In this document: positions 23,966 through 32,577 of the stretch, one piece after another | How the letters are laid out: every line of letters begins with the position of its first letter | Position numbering within the stretch: position 1 is the first letter of the stretch | Origin: Spirochaetaceae bacterium | Lineage (GTDB): Bacteria > Spirochaetota > Spirochaetia > DSM-2461 | DNA: 47,899 nt | Assembly (NCBI GenBank): GCA_016342385.1 | Contig: JAEINM010000001.1 | Span: 1 to 47,899 of the forward strand | Reading direction: 5' to 3' | Program-made: the position numbers and the translations under genes | Notes under the pieces: generated by a model | Database searches by the model: none | What the model was told of the DNA's origin: nothing | Seen by the model: only the letters and a program-made list of their open reading frames with translations

Positions 23966-24518
23966 AACCCAGAAAAACCTGACCGCTATTATCTATGGCG
24001 AGAATAGTTTTACACTCGCTACAGCGGAAACGCCCGGCTCTACTGGCTTTCAACTTTTTAGAACAGATTGGACATCTGAAAATTTTCGGAAATACATCAC
24101 TTTTTGGAGCTGTACCATCAGAACCGAAAAATTCAACTGCTTCATCAAGGCTATCCTGAATATTGAAAAATTGAGAAAAGCCAAGTAACTGAAACACTTC
24201 ATACACCTTCGGTTGTATTTCCAGAAGGACAAGATCTCCACCTCGTGGTTTAACTGATTTCAGGAAAGCTGTAAATGAACCGATTCCTGTACTGGAAACA
24301 TAATTTAATCCACCACAATGAAAAATCAATTTAGTAAAACCTGCTTCTATAGCTTTCGTTACTCTTTTCTGGAAGAAATTTGAATTGTATGTATCAATAT
24401 ATCCGGTTAGATATAAAACTAGGCATCCCTTAGATGTCGGGATATTCTGAAGCCTAATTTTGAGACTATCATCTTTTTCTTCATCAAAACCTGGTACAAT
24501 ATTATTGTTGTTGCTCAT
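23964..24518 (-). CDS. STAS-domain protein with C-terminal zinc ribbon
   Basis: Protein of 184 aa. Residues about 20-130 form a STAS domain of the anti-sigma-factor-antagonist type (GCLVLYLTGYIDTYN, LNYVSSTGIGSF). Ser76 aligns with the phosphorylated Ser of SpoIIAA, though the Asp that precedes it there is Ser75 here. A zinc ribbon with C149-x2-C152 and C166-x2-C169 follows. STAS proteins take part in partner switching with anti-sigma kinases or in stress signalling; the added zinc ribbon suggests a further partner. No kinase, phosphatase or sigma gene is adjacent. The role is inferred from the domain only. Confidence 0.8.
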   Translation of the reverse strand: MSNNNNIVPGFDEEKDDSLKIRLQNIPTSKGCLVLYLTGYIDTYNSNFFQKRVTKAIEAGFTKLIFHCGGLNYVSSTGIGSFTAFLKSVKPRGGDLVLLEIQPKVYEVFQLLGFSQFFNIQDSLDEAVEFFGSDGTAPKSDVFPKIFRCPICSKKLKASRAGRFRCSECKTILAIDNSGQVFLG

Positions 24519-24758
24519 GCTACCTCTTCATTTTCACATATAGAAAGTGAAGTATTCAAAAATGTATCAATTTCTATTCTATTTATCGGCAATGTTTTTG
24601 TCAAATATTATATGGAAAAACATATAATTCTTAACAAATATTATTAATAATATCAATAATACCTTTAGTTTAGTATATTTTACACATTATGACATCTATA
24701 AAATAATAAGATTGTAATTCTTTATCTAGAATATTATTATTTTATTGAGGTGAATATA
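24519..24758. other. AT-rich divergent gap
   Basis: 240 bases between two divergent genes, presumably with both promoters. A 16-bp palindrome at 24638-24653 consists only of A and T and is not specific. Nothing else recognised. Confidence 0.4.
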
Positions 24759-25238
24759 ATGAAAAAAATCCTTTTCTTAACGGTATATCTATTATGTGTT
24801 TCTATAATATCTCTGTTTTCACAAAATTCAGAGTTGGATTCTATCATTAATGTAAATATTTCACTAAAAGAGTTGAGTAATTCTACTCCTGACAAACTTG
24901 ATAAAATTATTGTGTCAGAAAAATACATAATATTAGAGGGTATTATTTCATCAATAAGAGAAATCGAAAGGTCAGAAAATAATTTTATTATAGATTTACA
25001 TCTTCTGAATGGTGAGTGGATAGGAATGGATAGAATAGATGTATACAAATGTATTATAAATGTTGATGGAAAAGAATGGGAAAATCGATTCCCCAAAAGA
25101 GCACCAAGAGAACCAACAGAAGAATTAATTCTGCTCAATAATCAGGTTATGGTTATTGGAAAAGTCACTGATTATGTTATGGATAATTCAATATTAACAG
25201 CTGTAGTTAATGCAGAGTATATTAGAAAAATTCAATAG
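24759..25238 (+). CDS. Secreted hypothetical protein
   Basis: Protein of 159 aa, not assigned to a family. The N-terminus is a clear Sec signal peptide (KKILFLTVYLLCVSIISLFS) with probable cleavage after LFSQ; there is no lipobox Cys. The mature part is acidic and rich in beta-prone residues (KYIILEGIISSIREI, NNQVMVIGKVTDYV), which looks like a small OB-like or beta-barrel fold, an impression rather than an assignment. The ATG at 24759 follows GAGGTG; a GTG at 24750 lies within that site. Its stop overlaps the end of the convergent regulator gene by seven bases. Confidence 0.7.
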   Translation: MKKILFLTVYLLCVSIISLFSQNSELDSIINVNISLKELSNSTPDKLDKIIVSEKYIILEGIISSIREIERSENNFIIDLHLLNGEWIGMDRIDVYKCIINVDGKEWENRFPKRAPREPTEELILLNNQVMVIGKVTDYVMDNSILTAVVNAEYIRKIQ

Positions 25239-26356
25239 AATAATATATGTGATGGTTCTATGGATCGTTCCTCTTTAGAAAGGCATTCAGCCCTTTTAAT
25301 TGTCTGTTTCAGTTCCCGGATATTACCAGGCCATTTGTGATTTAAAAGCTTTAATACGGCTCTTTGAGAAATCGTTTTATTACTTCCTGACTCTTTTAGA
25401 AAATGTTTTGATAATTCATATATATCCTCTTTTCTCTCCCTCAAAGGGGGAACGCTAATAATCAAAGATGTAATTCTATAGTATAAATCCTCTCTGAACC
25501 GGCCTTCACGTACTTCATTTTTTAAATTTTTATTTGTTGCGGTTATAAGATTGAAATCTGACTTTATTTCATTGGAACCGCCTATTCTGGTAATAATGCC
25601 ATCTTCAAGAACCCGAAGCATTTTTGATTGTGCTGATAATGATAATTCGGCTATTTCATCTAGAAAGATAGTCGTTCGGTCTGCTTTTTCAAAAAGACCG
25701 ATTCTCTCTATAGCGTCGGTAAAGGCTCCTCTTTCAGTACCGAAGAGTTCTGATTCAATTATATTTTCTGGGATAGCTCCACAGTTTACGGCAACCATTG
25801 ATTTTTTCTGGGATTTGTTCTGGGCATGAATGGCTCGGGCAGCTAATTCCTTCCCAGTACCTGTTTCACCATTTATATGAATACAGATCCCCTTACCTCC
25901 AAACGTGATAATTTCATTTTTAAGAGAATGTATTTTTTGAGAATTGCCTATTATCTCTTTGAGGGTAAGATAGTTTTTATCATCTATAGGATCTCTTCCT
26001 GGGCTGATATATAAAAATTTCATAATGCATTCAATCAATTGACTTTTATCTTTTTTCTTATGAAAAAAACTATAGGCGCCATTTTTAACCATTGTTACTA
26101 CAAAGGGCAAAGATATTGTCTCTGAAACAAAAATAACAGGAATTTGAGGTAACTGTTTCATAAGAAGAGAGAGAAACTCTGGATTATTTCCTGTATAATC
26201 GGGATTTATAAGTAATATATCAGAATTACTGTTAAATGAAGGCATATTTTCCAATAGTTCAAAAGCCAGTTTTTGTATAATACAAAAATCGGGTAACCAG
26301 CTTTGTAGATCATGATAGAAAGAGGTATCTTTATCCAGATAGAATATATTAATCAT
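25232..26356 (-). CDS. Sigma-54-activator-like AAA+ regulator with degenerate receiver, no HTH
   Basis: Protein of 374 aa in the layout receiver (1-115) plus AAA+ (130-370). Walker A is GETGTGKE (163-170), the sigma-54 contact loop is GAFTDA (210-215) instead of GAFTGA, and Walker B is FLDE (231-234); FREDLYYRI and WPGNIRELKQ are sigma-54 activator motifs. In the receiver the phospho-acceptor position is Asn51 (DILLINPDYTG). The protein ends directly after the AAA+ domain and lacks the usual Fis-type DNA-binding helix-turn-helix, so it may act from solution or through a partner. It lies 74 bases downstream of fxsA on the same strand. Confidence 0.88.
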   Translation of the reverse strand: MINIFYLDKDTSFYHDLQSWLPDFCIIQKLAFELLENMPSFNSNSDILLINPDYTGNNPEFLSLLMKQLPQIPVIFVSETISLPFVVTMVKNGAYSFFHKKKDKSQLIECIMKFLYISPGRDPIDDKNYLTLKEIIGNSQKIHSLKNEIITFGGKGICIHINGETGTGKELAARAIHAQNKSQKKSMVAVNCGAIPENIIESELFGTERGAFTDAIERIGLFEKADRTTIFLDEIAELSLSAQSKMLRVLEDGIITRIGGSNEIKSDFNLITATNKNLKNEVREGRFREDLYYRITSLIISVPPLRERKEDIYELSKHFLKESGSNKTISQRAVLKLLNHKWPGNIRELKQTIKRAECLSKEERSIEPSHILFY

Positions 26357-26430
26357 ATAATGATTATAGGGGGAAAATTAGAATCTGAATTAGGGATAAT
26401 TGGAAAATATTTTTTCCTAATGTAGACTAT

Positions 26431-26871
26431 TTATATTTTCATATATTCGTAAACAGTATGCCAATCTGTTGAAATCTTTGAAGATATAACTTTTCCACAT
26501 TGTTCTGATAATATGGGGAGGAGCAGTAAAAAACCTAATACTGTTGAAATAAAACCAGGCATAAATATCAAGAGGGCAGTCAAAAATATCCCTGTAATTT
26601 CAAAAAAGTAACTTTCGGGAAATATTCCATTTTTACAATTATCATTAATTATTTTTATCAATATATTAATTCGGCTAATAGAAAAAAATAATCCAGTTAG
26701 AGAGATGCAGCAAATTACAGCCATTATAAGATATACACCAAAAATATTGGTGAAATTTATAGTAACAAACAGATCTATAATCTGAATTATGGAGGCAGCT
26801 AATAAAAAATAAAGAATCTGAATAGCTTTTGTCTCTTTAAATATATTTAAAATAAATTGAATGCTTAACAT
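26431..26871 (-). CDS. fxsA: FxsA family membrane protein
   Basis: Integral membrane protein of 146 aa with three to four hydrophobic segments. The FxsA hallmark is the segment LIFMPGFISTVLGFLLLLP, close to the IPGFxxDxxGxxLLLP pattern of the family. In E. coli FxsA relieves exclusion of phage T7 by F plasmid; its normal role is unknown. Here the N-terminal two segments (ILYFLLAASIIQIIDLFV) are less typical. It is the last gene of the run ctpA-yjbQ-rsmE-GT26-fxsA, eight bases after the preceding stop. Confidence 0.75.
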   Translation of the reverse strand: MLSIQFILNIFKETKAIQILYFLLAASIIQIIDLFVTINFTNIFGVYLIMAVICCISLTGLFFSISRINILIKIINDNCKNGIFPESYFFEITGIFLTALLIFMPGFISTVLGFLLLLPILSEQCGKVISSKISTDWHTVYEYMKI

Positions 26872-26879
26872 TAAGGACC

Positions 26880-27632
26880 TCAGGATAGTTTAAAAAGTTT
26901 ATATATAACCAATAAAAAGTAATAAGCCAGTAAAGGGATTAAATAGAGAATTCTCCATGGTTTTAACAAAGAGGTAATGATTCGGGCAAACAATCTTCCC
27001 GATACCTTCCGGGATGGCCTTTTCTTCTTACCTGAAAATATTTCAAAACAATCGGGACTCCACAAGGTGAGTCCGGGATTAAATTTATCACTGTTGAGAT
27101 ATATCCATTTATTCTTTCCTTTCATACCACTTCCGACCAGGAGCAATGAAGGAGAAGATTTTTTTATGGCCAGAATAATATCTTCCTCTTTATCTCTCTG
27201 ATAAAGACTACTGCTTCTTCCTACTAAATGAAGATCGGGGTATGAATCTTTGAGGTTTTTTTCAGAGATGCTGATATTTTTCTTGTTTGATCCTATTATA
27301 TAAATAGATTTTTTATGCTTTTCAAGAATACTCAAAATTTTTAGTACAAAATCATAGTTGATAAATACAGGAGACTCTTTATTAAACAAGAATGATATTC
27401 CTTTAGTTATAATTGTTGATGAAGGTAACACTAAAGAGGCATTATTAAGCAGTTTTTTGAAACTTTTATTGTTTCTACCCTTAAAAATATCTTTAAAACT
27501 AAGGAAGACTATCTGATTAGATTTTTTATTTTCCAGTAATTCCAGGATTGTTTTTTCTAATTCTTTTTCATTCAGAATATCTATAGGAATTTTCAGAAAA
27601 TTTATTCTTTTGTTTACAGATTCAAGTTCCAT
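26880..27632 (-). CDS. WecG/TagA/CpsF (GT26)-like protein, probably inactive
   Basis: Protein of 250 aa with the overall GT26 pattern: VFLSFKDIFKGRNNKSFKKLL, a Rossmann half with KKSIYIIGSNKKN and YPDLHLVGRSSSLY, and a hydrophobic C-terminus (LYLIPLLAYYFLLVIYKLF). Active members transfer N-acetylmannosaminyl or similar residues to lipid carriers. The catalytic Asp region (usually LPDG) is LPSS (69-72), and the substrate loop GxPKQExW is GMKGKNKW, so the canonical chemistry looks lost. It overlaps rsmE by 19 bases and is likely coupled to it. A non-catalytic or altered role is my inference. Confidence 0.72.
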   Translation of the reverse strand: MELESVNKRINFLKIPIDILNEKELEKTILELLENKKSNQIVFLSFKDIFKGRNNKSFKKLLNNASLVLPSSTIITKGISFLFNKESPVFINYDFVLKILSILEKHKKSIYIIGSNKKNISISEKNLKDSYPDLHLVGRSSSLYQRDKEEDIILAIKKSSPSLLLVGSGMKGKNKWIYLNSDKFNPGLTLWSPDCFEIFSGKKKRPSRKVSGRLFARIITSLLKPWRILYLIPLLAYYFLLVIYKLFKLS

Positions 27633-28369
27633 CTGATTTTCTCCAATAATACAGTATTTATAGCTGCAGTTGCATATAAAGCAGCTGTTTCAGTTCTGAG
27701 GACATTTTTTCCCAGATAAATCGATTTGAATCCTGCTTTAATCAATAAATCAACTTCTCTCGGGGAAATCCCTCCTTCAGGTCCTATGACAATATATACC
27801 TGATTGATATTTTCATTAAGACATTTATGCAGAGAATTATCATCAATTTTAATTTGATGGCAAAAAAGACCTGGCCCACAGTTGTTCCAGATTAAAGGTA
27901 AATCATCCATTTTTATAGGAGAAAATATCCTGGGGAAAATAGAAGAACCGCTTTGTTGCATGGCTTCAATAGCTATTTTCTCCCAGCGAAGACGTTTTTT
28001 TTCAATATCTTTTTCATTATCAAATTTAGGGACAGCATGATCACTTAAAACAGGAATTATCTGTTTGATACCTGTTTCAACAGCTTGTCTGATAATTTGA
28101 TCCATTTTTTTGCCTTTCGGCAGACATTGAACAAGTGTGATATCAACATTTTCATTTTCAACGGTTTTTCCTGTACTGAGTTTGACCAGGCAGGAGTCCT
28201 TCTCAACAGATTCTATGCTTATAAGCCAGGGGTTTCCCGCTCTATCCAGTCCAGGAAATTTATCTCCGGTTTTTTTCCGTATAACATGGCAGATATAGTG
28301 AAAATCATCTCCTGACAGTTTGAGTTCAGTCTGACCGTTAAAAGTCTCAGGTAAAACAAATTGACGCAT
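27614..28369 (-). CDS. rsmE: 16S rRNA m3U1498 methyltransferase
   Basis: SPOUT methyltransferase of 251 aa that methylates U1498 of 16S rRNA using SAM. The N-terminal PUA-like domain (MRQFVLPETFNG, DDFHYICHVIRKKTGD) precedes the knotted domain with IVIGPEGGISPREVDLL and YLGKNVLRTETAALYAT, the SAM-binding signature. Length is standard. It is two bases downstream of yjbQ and overlaps the next gene. Confidence 0.96.
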   Translation of the reverse strand: MRQFVLPETFNGQTELKLSGDDFHYICHVIRKKTGDKFPGLDRAGNPWLISIESVEKDSCLVKLSTGKTVENENVDITLVQCLPKGKKMDQIIRQAVETGIKQIIPVLSDHAVPKFDNEKDIEKKRLRWEKIAIEAMQQSGSSIFPRIFSPIKMDDLPLIWNNCGPGLFCHQIKIDDNSLHKCLNENINQVYIVIGPEGGISPREVDLLIKAGFKSIYLGKNVLRTETAALYATAAINTVLLEKIRWNLNL

Positions 28370-28371
28370 AT

Positions 28372-28770
28372 TTAACCATCTATCGACTTTATATTAAATT
28401 TTCTGTTTCTCGGACCGTCGTATTCGCAGAAAAATACTCCCTGCCAGGTTCCAAGAATCATTTTTCCATTAATTACAGGTATTGTTACAGAAAGACCAGT
28501 AAGAGTCGTTTTTATATGAGCATCGGAATTTCCTTCAAGATGTGTGTAACTATCTCTATAGGGAATCAGTTTATTCAGTGTTTTAATCATATCACTTTTC
28601 ACCGATGGATCGGCATTTTCATTTATCGTTATTCCAGCAGTTGTGTGAGGAGAGCAGACGACCACAATTCCATTTCCCATGCTATCTCTGACAAACTTGT
28701 CTATAACACCGGTAATTTCGATCATTTCTGTTCGATTGGTAGTTTTGATATGTATTTCTTTAAAACTCAT
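28372..28770 (-). CDS. yjbQ: YjbQ/UPF0047 family protein
   Basis: Protein of 132 aa of the YjbQ family. PHTTAGITINENADPSV and SDAHIKTTLTG and the C-terminal GTWQGVFFCEYDGPRNR carry the conserved His, Asp and Glu residues near the family's metal site. Some members show weak thiamine-phosphate synthase activity, but the physiological role is not known. It overlaps the end of ctpA by four bases (ATGA type) and is followed by rsmE after two. Confidence 0.93.
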   Translation of the reverse strand: MSFKEIHIKTTNRTEMIEITGVIDKFVRDSMGNGIVVVCSPHTTAGITINENADPSVKSDMIKTLNKLIPYRDSYTHLEGNSDAHIKTTLTGLSVTIPVINGKMILGTWQGVFFCEYDGPRNRKFNIKSIDG

Positions 28771-30194
28771 ATTTGCTCTTTAATAACCTCAATAGCTTTT
28801 TTAAGTGTTTCATCATACTGGAGATCATAAACGGGAGGGTTATCTGAAAGTCTATTTATCTCAGATCTAATCAGCCTTTTAATAGTCTCATCAGAGAGAA
28901 CAATGCCATCATTTTTCAGTTCCATTATAAATGAATTTATACTGTTATTATTAACAGTATTATCAGTTACAAATTTTCTTATGGTGTTCTTTTCTATCAG
29001 CTGAGCATAAGATTCCAGTTCTTCTGGCGTGAACTCTGGTAATTCTACTGCAATATCCGGCTCTATACCGGTTTTATCTATACTTGTGCCTGAAGGGGTA
29101 TAATATCTGGCCATAGTCAGTTTAATCGCACTCTCCCCCAGCCCGATCATTGTCTGTACCGAACCTTTTCCATAACTGGTCTGTCCAATAACCACAGCCC
29201 TGTTTCTGTCTTTTAATGCTCCAGTGAGTATTTCCGAAGCTGAAGCTGATCCATTATCTATAAGAACGGCTATGGGGATATTATTGTTTACCAGAACTCC
29301 CCTTTTGGCATGGAATATTTCATTTTCATTTTCAATTCTGGATTTCGTACTGACTATAACGCCATCATTAAAAAAATAATCGGAAATTTCGACAACAGAA
29401 GATAATAATCCTCCCGGATTACCTCTCAGATCTATGATCAGACCTTTGTAATTGTTTTTATTAAAGGTTTCAATAGCACTTTCCACTCTCGTAGCTGTAA
29501 ATGGGGTAAACTGAATGACTCTCATATATCCGATTTCATTAATCATATCTTCTTTGACAGTGGGAATCTCTATGTTTGCCCGGTTGAGAGTCACGTCAAA
29601 GGTTATACTGTCACCTCTTAAAAGTGTTACATCGACAGGAGTTCCCGGTTCTCCCCTAAGGAGATTTGATACATCATTTGTGCTGAGATCTTTTGCCGAT
29701 TCTCCGTTGATTTTATATATATAGTCTCCTGAATGAATTCCCGCTCTGTATGCCGGAGTCCCCTCTATGGGAGATACAACTTCTACATAGGGTTTTCGTC
29801 CGTAGGGGTTTTCCTCATCATATAAAGTGGATTTGGAAATATAAAGACCTACTCCTCCGAATTTTCCCTGAGTGGTATCTGTCAGACTCTGTACAGCCAT
29901 CTCATCGAGATAAACAGAATAGGGATCATCCAGGCTTTCAAATAATCCATCCATAGCTCCTTTAAAAAGTTCTTCTGGAGGAATTTCATCTATATAGTTG
30001 TTTAAAACATAGTAATAGGCATTTTTAAGAAGATTCATATATTTTTCAACATCTCTGTTATATGAGTAACTGGTTTGTGCCGAGACTGTGGGAACTGATC
30101 GGGTAAAAACAAAAAACAATGCAACTATTACCAATGAAATTGACAATAGTGATGTAAGACCTGCCCATATTAGTCTCTCTTTTTTTCTTTTCAT
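28767..30194 (-). CDS. ctpA: C-terminal processing peptidase (S41, PDZ)
   Basis: Serine protease of 475 aa acting in the periplasm on C-termini of exported proteins. An N-terminal transmembrane anchor (LTSLLSISLVIVALFFVF) is followed by a PDZ domain (GVGLYISKS, SPIEGTPAYRAGIHSGDYIYKING, about 110-205) and the S41 core. The catalytic dyad is Ser318 in NGSASASEIL and Lys343 in YGKGSVQTM, 25 residues apart as in Tsp. A ribosome site (AAGGAAG) precedes the ATG. First gene of a five-gene run. Its upstream region contains a terminator-like hairpin and a possible structured RNA (30301-30410). Confidence 0.95.
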   Translation of the reverse strand: MKRKKERLIWAGLTSLLSISLVIVALFFVFTRSVPTVSAQTSYSYNRDVEKYMNLLKNAYYYVLNNYIDEIPPEELFKGAMDGLFESLDDPYSVYLDEMAVQSLTDTTQGKFGGVGLYISKSTLYDEENPYGRKPYVEVVSPIEGTPAYRAGIHSGDYIYKINGESAKDLSTNDVSNLLRGEPGTPVDVTLLRGDSITFDVTLNRANIEIPTVKEDMINEIGYMRVIQFTPFTATRVESAIETFNKNNYKGLIIDLRGNPGGLLSSVVEISDYFFNDGVIVSTKSRIENENEIFHAKRGVLVNNNIPIAVLIDNGSASASEILTGALKDRNRAVVIGQTSYGKGSVQTMIGLGESAIKLTMARYYTPSGTSIDKTGIEPDIAVELPEFTPEELESYAQLIEKNTIRKFVTDNTVNNNSINSFIMELKNDGIVLSDETIKRLIRSEINRLSDNPPVYDLQYDETLKKAIEVIKEQI

Positions 30195-30295
30195 AATAAC
30201 TTCCTTATTATATGTTACGATATATTGCTGGTTTACTTGACCGGTTATCTTAACAAACTTAAAATTACTTTGAGTACATTATATTATAAAATAAT

Positions 30296-30334
30296 AAAAA
30301 TAAAGAACTTTGAAGTAAACTACAAAGTTCTTTA
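30296..30334 (-). terminator. Terminator-like hairpin upstream of ctpA
   Basis: Read on the minus strand, a perfect 12-bp stem (TAAAGAACTTTG / CAAAGTTCTTTA) with a ten-base loop is followed by TTTTTATTATTTT. No gene on this strand ends here, so it would terminate a short RNA or attenuate ctpA. Confidence 0.6.
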
Positions 30335-30336
30335 TT

Positions 30337-30410
30337 CGGAATGGTTGCGGTAAACCGCTTTCAAATCATGGCTTTTACCCTGAACAAATTCAGGAATACA
30401 GCTAACCGAA
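30337..30410. ncRNA. Possible structured RNA between ctpA and the MinD-like gene
   Basis: Two small GC-rich hairpins (GCGG-TAAA-CCGC at 30347-30358 and CCTGAA-CAAA-TTCAGG at 30379-30394) are enclosed by GGTT (30343-30346) and AACC (30404-30407); TTCGG and CCGAA offer an alternative closing pair. On the minus strand the structure directly precedes a terminator, as in a riboswitch or small RNA; on the plus strand it sits just before the ribosome site of the ATPase gene. I do not recognise the family. Confidence 0.4.
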
Positions 30411-30423
30411 TGAAGGAGAATTG

Positions 30424-31557
30424 ATGCAGATTCTGTCTATTGCCAGTGGAAAAGGCGGTGTTGGAAAATCACTTGTAGCGGCAAATCTTTCTATAGCTCT
30501 GGCTAAAACAGGAAAAAAAGTCGTTCTTGTTGACCTCGATCTGGGAGGATCAAATTTGCACTTGATTCTAGGAAACCGCATACCGGAAAAGGGAATAGGG
30601 ACTTTTTTAAATAAACCTTTTACATCGATCGACGAGATTATCTATGAAACAGATTATAGCAACCTTCTGTTTATTCCCGGTGAAGCAGAATTGCCGGGAG
30701 CCGCTAATATCAGCAGTGCTCAGAAAAGAAAACTGATAAAAAAACTACTTGCACTCGAGGCGGATTATCTTGTAGCGGATCTTGGTGCAGGTACAAGTTT
30801 TAATACTATGGATTTGTTTCTGCTCTCCGGACAGGGGCTGATTGTGACGACTCCAACTCTGACTGCTACGCTTAATGCGTATCTTTTTTTAAAAAATGCA
30901 GTTTTCAGAATTATGAGTGCTTCTTTTAGGAAGAAATCTCCTGCTTATGAATATCTGGAAACTCTGAGAAAAGACGGAGAATCTCTTCAGAAAGTATTTA
31001 TACCGAGACTGGTTGAGAATATAAAAAAAATAGATCCAGAAAGTTATCAGAAATATGCAGATAATATTAAAGGTCTTCAGCCCAGACTTATTCTCAATAT
31101 GCTTGAAGATCCCAAAGATGCTGCAAAAGCGAGTAAACTCCGACACTCCTGTCGCGAGTATCTGGGTTTGAATCTCGATCATCTGGGGGTGATTTACCGC
31201 GATGAAATGCAGACTATCGCTCTTAATTCCCGTCTGCCAATAGTATCCTACAAACCGAATTCTGTATTATCTCAGGCTATATTCAGAATTGCGGATAAAA
31301 TTATCGAACATGAAGATGATATCAGCACCAGACCTCTTTCTTTTGATGAAAGCAATACATCTTTTAAGATTGCCGAACTGGAAGCTGAAACAGATTTTAA
31401 TTCTAAAATGCAGTCTCTAGAGGAGTTGCTTGATTGTGGAGCTCTTAATCAGGGAGATCTGATAGACACTATTAAAAGTCAGCAGTTTGAATTGAATATG
31501 CTTAGAAGAGAAAACAGATTTTATAAAAATAGTTTTCTCAAAAATAATAAGAAATAA
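30424..31557 (+). CDS. MinD/ParA-family ATPase with C-terminal extension
   Basis: P-loop ATPase of 377 aa. The deviant Walker A is GKGGVGKS (9-16), followed by VVLVDLDLGGSNLH and DYLVADLGAGTSF as the switch and Walker B regions. The family includes MinD and the flagellar-number regulator FlhG; this protein resembles FlhG/MinD-like ATPases but lacks a clear MinD membrane helix. The last 70 residues (SFKIAELEAETDFNSKMQSLEELL and further) look helical and may mediate interactions. The start is the ATG at 30424, five bases after GAAGGAG; a TTG at 30421 lies too close. It is followed by lgt after 12 bases. Exact function unknown. Confidence 0.82.
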   Translation: MQILSIASGKGGVGKSLVAANLSIALAKTGKKVVLVDLDLGGSNLHLILGNRIPEKGIGTFLNKPFTSIDEIIYETDYSNLLFIPGEAELPGAANISSAQKRKLIKKLLALEADYLVADLGAGTSFNTMDLFLLSGQGLIVTTPTLTATLNAYLFLKNAVFRIMSASFRKKSPAYEYLETLRKDGESLQKVFIPRLVENIKKIDPESYQKYADNIKGLQPRLILNMLEDPKDAAKASKLRHSCREYLGLNLDHLGVIYRDEMQTIALNSRLPIVSYKPNSVLSQAIFRIADKIIEHEDDISTRPLSFDESNTSFKIAELEAETDFNSKMQSLEELLDCGALNQGDLIDTIKSQQFELNMLRRENRFYKNSFLKNNKK

Positions 31558-31569
31558 AAAAGGATGATG

Positions 31570-32577
31570 ATGTTATATTTGAATTTTCCAACCTGGTTAA
31601 AACCGGAAATTATTCCCGGATTACCTGTCAGATGGTACGGCCTTATGTACCTCGTGGCTTTTTCCATTGCTTTTTACCTCTTTAAACATCAGGTTAAAGA
31701 AAAGAAACTCGGAGTTACTGAAGATGATGTGGTAAATTTTATTTTCTGGACAATCATAGGATTACTGATCGGTGCCCGTGTGTTTGCCGCTTTGGTCTAT
31801 GATACTTCGGGATTATACAGGGCTAAACCCTGGCTTATTTTCTGGCCGTTTTACAATGGCCGGTTTGTCGGACTTCAGGGTATGTCCTATCACGGAGGAG
31901 TGATAGGAGGTCTGATAGGCTATCTTGTTTATTGCAAAGTTAAAAAACACGATTTTCTTTTATGGGGAGACATGCTGGCAGCATCTATACCTCTGGGGTT
32001 TACTTTTGGTAGACTTGGTAATTTTATCAATGGTGAATTATATGGGAGAGTCACTACATCTCCCTTAGGTACAGTTTTTCCCGGAGCACAGACATTTTCA
32101 ACATCTCTGAAATGGGTTCAGGATACAGCACAGTCAATCGGTATGAATATCGAGGGATTATCTGTTGTGAATCTGCCCAGACACCCTTCTCAATTATATG
32201 AAGCACTCTTTGAAGGAATTGTCCTGTGGCTTATTCTCTGGTTTATTATAAAGAAAAGAAAACCATTCAACGGATTTATGATTGGTGCTTATTTGATTGG
32301 TTTTGGTTTTTTCAGGTTTATTATAGAATACTTGAGAGAACCCGATGCGGGTCTGGATTTTCCTCTTCAGTTTGGACCTGAAAATTCTCCCAACTATGTA
32401 CTGACGTCTCTATTAAACTTTTCAACAGGGCAAATCCTTTGTTTTCTGATGATAGCCGGCGGACTGATTTTTCTCATAATTTTGTCCTATAAAAATAAAA
32501 AACAGATTAAATCGGAAAACCATCCGATTAATAATAGAAAGAAGGATATGAGGAAACTCAGAAAAAAAATAAAATGA
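31570..32577 (+). CDS. lgt: Prolipoprotein diacylglyceryl transferase
   Basis: Integral membrane enzyme of about 335 aa that adds diacylglycerol to the lipobox Cys of prolipoproteins, the first step of lipoprotein maturation. The Lgt signature GRLGNFINGELYGR is present, together with LPVRWYGLMYLVAF, GMSYHGGVIGG and FIIEYLREPD with the conserved Arg and Glu residues; about seven membrane segments. Three ATGs stand in tandem (31564, 31567, 31570); the third has the best spacing to AAAAGG. A basic tail (KKDMRKLRKKIK) ends the protein and overlaps the next gene by four bases. A predicted lipoprotein gene lies at 44177-45130. Confidence 0.95.
   Translation: MLYLNFPTWLKPEIIPGLPVRWYGLMYLVAFSIAFYLFKHQVKEKKLGVTEDDVVNFIFWTIIGLLIGARVFAALVYDTSGLYRAKPWLIFWPFYNGRFVGLQGMSYHGGVIGGLIGYLVYCKVKKHDFLLWGDMLAASIPLGFTFGRLGNFINGELYGRVTTSPLGTVFPGAQTFSTSLKWVQDTAQSIGMNIEGLSVVNLPRHPSQLYEALFEGIVLWLILWFIIKKRKPFNGFMIGAYLIGFGFFRFIIEYLREPDAGLDFPLQFGPENSPNYVLTSLLNFSTGQILCFLMIAGGLIFLIILSYKNKKQIKSENHPINNRKKDMRKLRKKIK

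Noticed and set aside
24638..24653. 16-bp palindrome in the gap before the secreted protein gene
   Set aside because: Made only of A and T in an AT-rich gap, likely by chance.
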